This document shows positions 10,801 to 21,400 of a DNA stretch of 64,000 bases, piece after piece (position 1 is the stretch's first letter; the number at the start of each line of letters is the position of its first letter). The stretch is from NCBI GenBank assembly GCA_024180945.1, contig JAKSGN010000019.1, positions 1 to 64,000 on the forward strand, in the 5' to 3' direction. Source of the DNA: Macrophomina tecta (Eukaryota > Ascomycota > Dothideomycetes > Botryosphaeriales > Botryosphaeriaceae). The position numbers and the translations under genes are program-made. The notes under the pieces were generated by a model, which worked only from the letters and a program-made list of their open reading frames with translations, searched no databases and was not told where the DNA came from.

Positions 10801-11234
10801 AGATTATAAGAATGGTCTGATACCTTTTTATTGCTTATTATTAAACTAGATAATGTCAAAAATTCATCGATCGAATAGTCAAAAATTAGAATTACCATAC
10901 CAATTAAATTATTTACCAAAATAAAAACAAATAATGCGTATATAAATGGGAAATATACTTGTCCTTCTCTTGCGTTTATTTGACCAACTACTATACTATG
11001 CACAGTTGCATAGATTGTTTCTTGACTAACAGATCAGTTATTAGATACAACTCTATTGTAATTAGTAGCTAGTGATTTAAAAAGGAAAGCAATACTTGCT
11101 CCAATTGTAAGATATAATCCTATATTTGTTATTGAAAAATGTGTGTTACCTAAAAGAGGTGCGTCCAGACTTAATAAGTCTCTTACTTCAAATTGATCTA
11201 ACGGACTGTAATTTTCTAATAAAGTAGTGTGCAT
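7835..11234 (-). CDS. atp6: ATP synthase F0 subunit 6
   Basis: Exons 10894..11234 and 7835..8270 give 258 aa. The start is ATG 11234 (MHTTLLENYSPLDQFEVRDL), and the end is CSYIKDALELH and stop. Subunit 6 (subunit a) forms the proton half-channels of the inner-membrane F0 sector. Exon 2 keeps the conserved helix with SLGLRLAANILSGH (channel Arg) and the terminal AIALIQAQVFVVL helix. The intron (8271..10893) follows nt 341. The exon ends in T and the intron in G. This is the only full-length copy; other 5' and 3' pieces lie at 3.8, 5.7-6.2, 7.6 and 15.75 kb. Confidence 0.93.
8590..9672 (-). CDS. LAGLIDADG endonuclease 2 of the atp6 intron
   Basis: 360 aa with one TGA-Trp codon. First motif ITGFSDGEACF at about residue 45, second LRGFVEAEGCF at about 205. 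Each is followed by the canonical LHNKDRALLESI / QHSRDRVLLESF blocks. It is a close tandem paralogue of the ORF ending at 9762, in the same intron. A GC cluster (8621..8678) near the C-terminus adds a Pro/Arg/Gly-rich tail. It lies between the first ORF and the intron core (R at about 8374, S at about 8311 on this strand). Confidence 0.82.
8621..8678. repeat. GC cluster
   Basis: GC palindromes inside the C-terminal coding region of the second atp6-intron LAGLIDADG ORF. Confidence 0.6.
9762..10893 (-). CDS. LAGLIDADG endonuclease 1 of the atp6 intron, exon-fused
   Basis: The reading frame continues from atp6 exon 1 across the 5' splice site, so the full frame is 9762..11234. Motifs are LTGFIDGEGCF and LRGFVEAEGSF, each followed by the VKDRALLEFI / QHSRDKVLMENL blocks. 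Internal TGA codons are Trp. It is nearly collinear with the second ORF (8590..9672), so one arose by tandem duplication or by insertion of a relative. The product is expected to be processed from an exon-intron fusion protein, as in other fungal exon-fused ORFs. Confidence 0.82.
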
Positions 11235-11248
11235 ATAGAAAAAAAAAT

Positions 11249-11270
11249 AAATATTATTTAAAATACACTA
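11249..11270 (-). promoter_or_regulatory. atp6 leader motif
   Basis: 22-bp block 15 bp upstream of the atp6 start. It is shared with the leaders of two atp6-derived fusion ORFs at 7596 and 15755. Confidence 0.45.
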
Positions 11271-11456
11271 AATTTTTTTTTTTTAAGTTTTTCATTGTAA
11301 TCGCAGTAAAAATAAAATGAAAAAACATAAAAGATAAATTATTAATAATTTATAATTAAGACATAATTAACTTAATACTAATACACTAAATAAATAATAT
11401 AACTTATAGCAAATTTGACTGCTATAATAGCCTTTATCATTAACGGTTTATATATG

Positions 11457-11545
11457 TTTAATGATATATAAACCGTAATTAATAAACTATTATCAAATAA
11501 TGATATATATATGGGATAATAATGTAGAAAATACAGCTAAAATTA
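11457..11545 (-). pseudogene. nad5: nad5 3'-end fragment
   Basis: About 90 bp closely resembles the nad5 3' coding region at about 12500-12600. Shared segments are TTTTCTACATTATTA and CATTATTTGATAATAGTTTA on the minus strand. The frame is broken. It lies downstream of the orphan ORF that follows the intact nad5 stop. This is what insertion of a module carrying a replacement nad5 3' end would leave behind. Confidence 0.6.
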
Positions 11546-11638
11546 TAACCCCCTTTATCCTTCCTCATTAAACTAAAAATTATAAACTAACAAATATTAT
11601 AGGTATACCTCTTAAAGTTAAGGAAATAAAATTAATAT

Positions 11639-12447
11639 TTAATCTACACTATCTCTAAGAGCTTTAACTAATTCCGAATTGGGATTACATGGCACAGCTC
11701 CTCATGCACACCTTCCGTCATTTATACCTAATTGTGAATAAGCTTTTAATTCAGGGTGTTGTGTTGTTCTATAAATTGATATAACAAGCTTTTAGCTGCA
11801 TTGTTTGTTATATTATCACCACCAAATATACTAGTTACGAGTGTTTTAACTACACCCGATCTAGCCATATACTCTCTAGATCTATGTGTTATAAGTTTAA
11901 CTAAATCTGAATTATCCATAGGAGCTACATCTCCAGATGGATCAGCCACCTGATTGATTAGATGAAATATTACCCCCTGAGATGAATTAGGTAAATCCTT
12001 TCCATCATTAGGTCATCCACCACCTCCAGGATAATGACCACCTCCAGTATTAGGATAACCCCCCTCTGGATTATTACCACCCCCGGGGTTTGAATAGCCT
12101 CCACCATAATTGCCACCTGAAGTACTACCAGAATCCATATTTAAAAAGGATGAATCTAATTCATCTGTCCATCATATACTCAAGCTAATTTCATATAAAT
12201 GAGTAATAAATTCCTTAAATAAACAAATAGAAATAATATAAATAGATATACTAATAAGATGTATTAATAAATTACGATTAGATAAAGTGTAAATTTTAAA
12301 AGATAAAGTAACATACATACTAATTAATATACTATACAAATTTGTATATTTTTTTTCCATTATTAAGTATCTAGAGGTACTGTATAATCTACTAGTTATA
12401 ATAGTATTATTAACAAATAAATTTCTATTAGATAAGGGTCTAACCAC
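11639..12447 (-). CDS. orphan membrane-linker ORF (family member B), frameshifted
   Basis: It begins directly at the nad5 stop (GTG 12447; first ATG codes MEKKYTNLYS). There is a hydrophobic segment near IHLISISIYIISICLF, then a Gly/Pro/Asn-rich linker with GGG repeats, then a domain with RSREYMARSGVVKTL. In the first frame it stops at about 11746, just after NAAKSLLYQFIEQH. The tandem 5-mer CAACA-CAACA lies there. In the neighbouring frame the homologous end HPELKAYSQL ... ALRDSVD continues to TAA 11639. That end matches the ORF at 2804..3712. Function unknown. Confidence 0.5.
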
Positions 12448-15400
12448 TTAAGTATTACATAAAATACTTTTTATATTAGAACGATAATCATACTGCTTTT
12501 TTATATGTTTAACGCTTAATAAACCGTAAATGATAATTAATATTAAACTATTATCAAATAATGATATATATGGAATAATAATGTAGAAAATTAAACCTAC
12601 AAGAATATATAATGCATAAGATGTAATAACACCAGTATCTAAACTAGCTATATTATTACTTAAATTCAATAAACCTTTTTCCAATCCATAAGGTCCAATT
12701 AATTCCACTGAACCTTTGTCAATAAATTTAGTAGTTTGACCTCCAATCTTCAATATAGTATTAGTAATATATTTATTATAAAACATTTCAATTAAGAAAC
12801 GTTGGTTAAAGAAACCAAATATATTATAACCTAATCTAGATAACTTGAATTCTATAAGTGCTTTAGGTAAGAATTCAGATAAAACAATAGCTAAACAACT
12901 AAGTGTTAAAGTAAAAACAAAAGGTAACAATTTAAAGAATGTAGGTACCGCAAACTCAGTATCAAGTAATATTTCATGGCTAGGGTGAATAAATATACCA
13001 TTATCAGAAAAGAATCCTGAACCTAACCCTATAAATATATCCTTAGTAACATATCCGAAGAATATAGAGAACACAGCTAAAATAATTAAAGGTAGACTCA
13101 TAAATATATCTCCTTCATGAGCTCCTTTATAACTAGCTAACGGCCCATTAGGATTAGTTAAGAATGTTAAATATAAAACTTTAACTGAATATAATGTAGT
13201 AAACATAGCACCTATTGTAGCTATGAAATATACCACAGTACCAGAGAAATAAAATTGTCCATAAGCGGATTCTAAAATAAAATCTTTAGAATAGAACCCT
13301 GTCATGAAAGGGAAAGCAACTAAACTAAGAGAAGCTATTAACATAACTGAATATGTTAAAGGTAAAAAAGAAATTAATCCTCCATATTTTCTAAAATCTT
13401 GATTATCAGCTACAGAATGTATTACTGAACCTGCACCTAAGAATAATAGTGCTTTATAAACGAAATAAATTAGGAAGTAGGACAAAACAAATAAAGAGGG
13501 AATAAAAAACATTAAAGTAATGTATCATCATTTAGAGGTAAATTATCTAATTGTTCCTGAGTTAAATTATATATAGAACCTAGCCCCCCCCCTTAAGGGG
13601 GGGGCGTTGGTTCCTCCCGGAGGGAAGAACCTAATTCAGGTATAGCTTTAGGGAAATGTTTAATAAATACATCTTGGTTAATATATCTAAAACCTCTTTT
13701 AGAAACAGTATTATTATTTCTATGGTTTCTAACAGTAAGACGATTATCAAGGGGTTGAGAATTATTTTCAAAATATTCAGCAACACCTGTCTTTATGTTG
13801 ACTGCAAAGAAACCTGAAGCAGATTTAGACATTCCTGGTAAATAATCAGGATGTCTACATAAATAAAAATTCCCTAACTCTGTAGACACCCCTCACGTTT
13901 AGCTACATTAATGTATCTCGAAATTCTATTATCAAGAAACATACGTTGTTTAGCTAAACTTTTTAAACTATTGAACACACCCAATGAATTTGTATTTAGA
14001 TTTATTCAAAGTTCACGTTGATTAGCATAGTTACCAAAATCTTTTAAGGTTTTAGTATCTATAGCGTGTATACGGCCGGGTATTAAATCGTATAAGGATC
14101 TGCCATCGAGTTTAGGATATAAAGCTTTAGGTCCTAGTTGAGATAAAAGAGCTTCAGTTCTAATTTTCTTAATAAAAATTAATTTTTTATTAATAAGAAG
14201 ATCGGAAGCACCTTTTTCCACTGATCTTTCTTTTATTTCTTTCAGAAATAAAAGAAAAAAATATACAGTAGTTTTTTTACCTGTATCTTTATTGGTAATC
14301 TCTATACCTTTAGCTCAGTTCATATTATTTCTAATAGTACCTTCCCCGTAGGGGAGGGTACAACGCTCCCGAAGGGAGCTAGTACCTTCCCCGTAGGGGA
14401 GGGTACAACGCTCCCGAAGGGAGCTAGTACCTTCCCCGTAGGGGAGGGTACAACGCTCCCGAAGGGAGCTAGTACCTACGGTTAAACCTAATATACCCGC
14501 TAGAGAATTTAAAGAATTTGACTCAGCCAATAGCTTAGTCATTTTCTTATCCTTTCAAGCTTGGTAAATATGAATATGATTTAAACTCAGTGACATATCT
14601 TCAGGTTTAAAGGAAAAATTAAAAAATATAATATTTCTATCTTCAGAATACATATTTAGGAAAGGTTTATTATAAGTATAAATACACTGTTCTAAAAGTC
14701 TACAAAAAAATATTTTTTTATGGACCCTCCTTAGTAATAATTCGACTATTATTCATACCAGATTTAATATTTAGAATAGACTCTAGGCCATTTTTAGTTA
14801 AATGAGCCTTTTCTTTCATTAAATTAGCTGCATGACAAAAATCAATATAGCCTTGTTTTTTATTACCATGTAACTCATATTTAGCAAATAAAGGTATAAT
14901 CTTATCAAAAATATCAGAAAATCTGGTAATTGTATAATAAACCACATTTTTTACCTCATCTACTCTAATCTTACCACAACCTAAATAATCCAATAAACTT
15001 CTAAATAGTATAGTATCACGAGAATGCTGACTCAATTTAAATCTTAAATTTACAGACTGTCCTACTATAGTATTAGATTTAGCTACTTCTACCATAAAAC
15101 TACCTTCACCCTCAACAAACCCAGCTATTCAATAAGGATTAAAAACCGCAACGGAATTAACCAAAGGCCGTGCTACAGGAATAATGCTAGGATACTCCTT
15201 TTTTAATACTTCACTTAAACCTTTGTTAATTGAAGCTCTAATTTTAATAATATTTTTTAAACCTTCTTTACTGAGATGTTCTTTTTTTACTAATATCTCT
15301 AAAGCTAACTTAAAAAGCTCAAAGTCTGCTTTTTTTTGAGTAAGTAAAGGATATTTGTTAAAATGAGGTATTATAACAGTCACTAAATCTTTAACTGAAG

Positions 15401-18400
15401 GTACAGTATATATAGCTAGATCTTTTGTACGACCTTCGTGAATATTTCCCACTCCAAAAAATGATTTTATACTATGAAGTAATTTGAGATCTTTTTTATG
15501 CAAATGAATAGAGAATGCAGGTGATATACATCATCCTGTTTTATACTTAGAATCTTTATAAATTCTTAATGTAAAAGTAGACTCTGCATCAGAAAACCCA
15601 GTGATATAATAGGGATCAAGTTTATAACCTTTAGGTACATTAGCCGCTGGACTTGCTATAGCAACCATTAAGACAAAATCCTCTGTTAAAGTCAGATATG
15701 ACATTAGATCAATTTGAAGTAAGAGAGTATAAATTTCTAATAAAGTAGTGTGCATAGGGATAACAAAATTAATAAATATTATTTAAAATACACTATATAA
15801 TACTTTTAATAGCATAAAGTAATAAAAAGCAAGGACATAAAAAAGTACATAATGTTATTTTTTTACATCCTTACTAAACAAAAATTATAACTATAACTTT
15901 ACCAAAATTGTTCCTTATTTTTCTTATCTTTAGAAAATACTCCAGCGACTCACTCCTCCTTTGTCCAAAACCTTGTAATATATTAGAACCACCTATACTT
16001 AAAGGGGAATCAAAATTATGACTATATCATTTTTGTACAATATTGTCATATGATATAAGAGGTGCCCAATTTACAGACTTAATTCCCCCATTATCTAAAA
16101 CCCATTTATGTAAGAAAGTACTAAGACGATGACCATAGAAACTGTTCAGGTGATCTTGTAAACGATCACGGCCAGATAATGCAGAACCTAACCCTATTTT
16201 ACCAGATGCATGTACAAAAACATATACTCCTGAACAATCGGCATCCTTTACTTTCTGATGAAGAATTGGAATATTATAAAGTTCACTAGCCCCTGCGGGC
16301 CTGACCCCTAGGGGCCTACCCGGCCCCCCGGGTAAGGAATAAAAGTATTATTAGTTAACTTCATATTATATCTTAAAATAGGCTTTAAATTACTACTAAT
16401 AAAATATAACAACTATCACCTTTAAATTTAGAATTTTTCTCTTTATTAGCTAAAACATTTATCATATTTATTAGGTCCTGAGAGGCCTTAATACCTAGAG
16501 GTGATAAAAAAAGAGGTATATTATATACATTTTCTTTGTGTAAGTAAAGTACTAAATCAGTAAGCATTTTACCACCTATAGTTTTATTAGATAATATAGA
16601 AGAAAATGAAGAATCTATAGTTAGATTATTATAAACTAATGTACCTATATCTTTAGCATTACTTAATATTAATCGTCTTCCTTTTTGCAGAGAAATCGAT
16701 GATATTCTCTTACTTGGTTCATCACTGAGTTCATTAGCAGAGACATTATCTCAAACTATAATTTTAGGATTAAAAGAAGGCAAGATATATAAAAAAGCTA
16801 CACATATTAATTTATACTTTTTTTAGCAGTATAAAGGTTATCGTATGTAGAATTATAAATGAATGTATTAATTTGAATACTTTGTATTCGCTCACAACTA
16901 TAACTATATAATAATTATTAATTAATATTGATGTTAATCATACATCATCATTACTATTATAAATGAGGTATGGCTAATTACAATATAACATAACAATGAT
17001 ATTTAGCAAAAATGATTTGAATAATAAGTAAAAAAAAGTAATACATATGAATAACTAGTTACCTAGTTAACTAGACTATATCATAATACAATCGAAATAA
17101 AATTATAGTTTGAGGGCCCCCGCCCGCAGAGCGGGCGGACCCTAAACCTGCAGGGACCCGTCGCCAGCTTCGCTGGCTCCCCCCACTGGTGCGACATTAT
17201 AAATTTATTATAATAGTACTTTCGACGTATAGTCGTTGAAGGTATATTTTGTATGATTATACAAAAAGCTTCCCTGCTGATTATCCTAATATATCTACTA
17301 TATTTTAAAAGATAAATAAAGGACTTTCCAGCAATTAGTCGAATTTTACATGCACTTATAAAGCAATGCATGATTAACAAGATGGAATAAAGCTATATTG
17401 TAAGATGATAAACCTACAGCTATTACCATCATACCTAACTGACTCATAGTAGAGTAAGCTATAACTTTTTTAATATCCTGTTGGAATAAACCTATCAGAG
17501 AACTAAACACAGTAGTTATAGCACCTAATCATAAGCAAAGTAATAACACAGTTGAACTGTATTCTATTAAAGGAGATGAACGCATTAATAAATATACACC
17601 TGCTGTAACCATAGTCGCAGCGTGTATTAATGCAGATACAGGTGTAGGCAAAAAATGTTGATTTTTAATATATATTTATTAAAAATACGCAGTTATTTAC
17701 ATAACTGATCGGACTATATATTCATATATATTTTTTATAAATACTTAAGAAGATAATCTATTTAAATTATTTTTATATTTAGTTAATAGTTTTATGTCTT
17801 CATTAGTTAAAGACTTATTATTTTTAATTAGAAAGTAAATTTTTCTTATATTTAAATAAACTATTGATTTATTAGTTTTTAAAGAATGAATATTTAAATA
17901 ATTAATAATTCTAGACAATTTAGTTGTATTTACTGTAATTTCGTAAATACCGTTATTAAAATGTATTTTACCTTTTAAGACTTCAGCTAAATATTTCATT
18001 TGGTTAAAATTACCATTTTGAGATAAAGTATAACTCAATTTAACTAAACCGCTTTTATCTGGTTTATCCTTAATAGTGCAAGTAAAACTACCTACAGCGT
18101 CTGTAAAACCAGATAATCAATAGTTGGACAAATCAGGATTATTAATATTTTTTAAATAAACAAGAGTAGTCCCGTATTTATTATTATACGCATCTATTCA
18201 TAATTTAAATTCTTTTTGTTTAGTATCTAAATATAAATTACCATTGAATATTGAAATTAAATTTAATAAACCTTTTTCATCGTTTACTTTAAAACAATGA
18301 TTATTTTTTACTTTATCTTGTATACGTACTACACCAAAACCTAATTTTTTCTTTATATAGAATAAAACCGAGGCATCTGTAGATCTATGTACTATTTTAA

Positions 18401-21400
18401 ATTCTAAATTTCCATTTTTATTAATCATAAATGATCCTTTCCCTTCTGAAAATCCTATAAATCAAGACTTAAATAGATTATCTTTTAATATATATGCTTC
18501 ACGTGTAGTCTCTGAAGATCCACGGCTGGAAGCCATGTTTCCTGCAGATTGTCCCTCATATTGGATTTTTCCTAACAAGAAATAACTCTTGAGTGGACCA
18601 ATACTTAAAACAGGATGTTTTCGCACATAGTGAAGTTTAAGGAAAGCCCGCATTAACCCTGAGTTTACCGACAAATATATTTTTATATATATAATTTTTT
18701 CCATAAGTAGAATATCTAACTTTAAGAAACAATTATAAAAAATGAATTCTACGATTATTTTTTTAATCCTAATTTATAATACATTTCAGGTATAATGTAA
18801 GGACTTACTAGTGTTATTAGCTTATCCATACTTAATTTACTTATTCTAATACGTCACTTAACCTCTCCATCTGAGTTAGTACGTTTATTTATAGTAGCAT
18901 TTATACCAAAATTTACATGTAAAATATTTATTAATCTTAGCACTTCATCTTTAGTAAAATTATCTGTACAAATTTTTACACAACCATCGGTAAAATAACC
19001 ATCACCCATGATGGCTCTAATTTTACACCTATTTCAAACTAACCCTTTTTATTCTACTGGTAGAGCATTAAAAAATTAAACTAAAAAAAGAGTATCTTTT
19101 ATTTGACTTGCAGCTGCAATCAATTTTTTTTTTATATATTTTAGCTTTTTTTTATATTTACTGAATATCTTTTTTTTATTAATCTAGAAATCCCTTTTTC
19201 TTCAAATACTTTATTAGCTAATAGTATTGTACGATGTACGCAACCTATAGCTTCAGCAGCTTGACGAATTGAGGGGTAAACTAAAGTTTCATTAGTCTTT
19301 GTGTCAAAAACTTCTACTGAAATTCCTTTCAATTTATTTAACTCCAACATACGTTCTCTGGATCTCTCTCTCTGTTCCTTGCTAGCATTATGAGACTCTA
19401 AATGTTCATTTCATCTAGCTTTGTGTTCAGGAGTAAGGGATCTAGCTTTAAATTTAGCCAAAGTCTCTTTACTATGAGTAAAACCTAAACTTGAACCTGC
19501 AACCTGTAAAATATTATATAAGGGTTGCAACAAATTAATATAATACTGCTCTCTGGATATTAAATTACTTGTATCGCAATATTCCATAACCTCCAAGGTA
19601 AAGTTAGAATAACCATGTTTAATTAACGCTTTATGTATTAACATGTTACGTTTAGGATCAGTAATATAATTAAAACTATAATAATTACTAAATCTTTTTC
19701 CTAAATTAACGCTGCTTCCTACATAACTATTACCATTCACTTTGTTTATTCATCTATATATACCAGATTTACCCCTATTGTCTTTTACAGCTTGTCGTTT
19801 TGAAATATCAGCATTATCATACTTTAAAACAGGTACAATAAAAGAATTAGAGCCACTTGTTGTACTGTAAGTATGACATAGACTAATACTATTGAACAAC
19901 TTATTAGACGGACGCATATGAATAGGTTTAAATAATAAAGAGCCAGAGCTAAAGATAATAAGTGTCCTATGTTGATTATGACTAACAACTGGTGATATAT
20001 ACCCTTTACTATTGTTAGAAGAAGTAGCGGACATTATACCGCAAATATTGATAAATAATCATATTGCAAAGATATACAGTAAATAAAAAAAAGCTAATAA
20101 TATTAATATCAAATACGAAAATAATAAACTATTTAATATAACATAATCATCAGAAAAGTAATTAAAAAGCTCTGTTACAAAAAGTTCTGTTACATCTCGT
20201 TCAGCTCAACATATAACAATAAACTTTTTTCATGTGAAACAAGAACCTATTAAAGACCCGATAATTCATAAATATACAACATTAGAAGGTTGAGGTGAGT
20301 CAATCGCATATGAATTAACCATTTTTAAAAGAGGATGACTTTTTAAAATTCTCATTTTCATTTTTAATAAATAATCTAATTTTCTTTCTAGAAATCTTAT
20401 ACAAAACATTGTACTTCCCCGACGGGGCGGGGATGTCCCCGGCCCGGAGGGGGAGGACCCCCCCGGGGGGACTAGTTTAACTCTAGTTGCCTAATATTAG
20501 GCGATATTTCTTATATATAGACTTATATAGCCAAATTAATACCAGGCTTTATGTAATATGTAACCCTTCTCCTAGTAATTTATATAATTATTTATATATT
20601 CACATAATTATATGATTGAATATATTTATAAAAAAATATAACCAGTAATGATGTAACCATCACCATTACTATTATAAATTACAAAATAATATATTACTCA
20701 AAAGTTACATATATTTTTATTTAGTACAATATCATTATAATTATAATATTAAGAAAATTTTAGTATATATGTTGTTATTAAACTTTTCTGATAAAAGATA
20801 TAAAAATAGTATGTTTAAAGTATTATTCTACCAACGGGGCGTGGGGTCCCCGTAGGTCCCTGCGCGCTGCCGCGCGCGGGACTTTTTTTGTTTTAGAAAA
20901 TTCAATGAGCTAAAGCAACAGGAGTTAATAGCTCTTGTAAGTTTAAAGGTAAAATCTTTATATATTTACCATCTATCACTTTATATCAAAGCTGATGTAA
21001 ATTAGAAATAGCTGGTAAACGCTTAGTACAGAATCAATATTGTGTTGGATCTTTACCTGTTAACTTTGGATTTGGCCAAGGTGTAGGATTAGAAGTAGTA
21101 CAAATAGAAGACAATGCATGATATTTTAAATAATTTACATAGTGTAAAATTTTGGCTGAAAATGTAAATTCAATTCTACCATTAACAAGGGGATTTTTAA
21201 GAGGATCATAACTTATATAACCATCTCCTAATAATTCACCTGTTAATATTTCTCATATCTTTGAAGGAATTACTCATTTAGATAATTCTTCTTTAGATAG
21301 TATAGTAGAACTAAAAATTCATTTATTGTTAAATAGTTTTCCACTATTTAAATAAGCTGTAACAGTACTACGGCTAATCTGCAAGATGCTAGCACACTCC

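Larger units (their letters stand above)
13512..14712 (-). pseudogene. C-terminal part of a split GIY-YIG-type ORF in nad5 intron 4
   Basis: Discontinuous frames from about 14712 ([16 protein letters not shown]) to TAA 13512 ([16 protein letters not shown]). Segments such as [19 protein letters not shown] and [11 protein letters not shown] fit the DNA-binding C-terminus of intron endonucleases. Three 45-bp GC-rich repeats lie at 14336..14470, a shift in a G-run at about 13893, and a GC cluster at 13580..13633. The likely N-terminal half is at 15874..16380. The two halves are separated by the atp6-leader LAGLIDADG unit. Confidence 0.55.

Noticed and set aside
17081..17380. 99-aa ORF after the nad5 third long exon
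   Set aside because: It translates the intron core and a GC cluster. No family resemblance.
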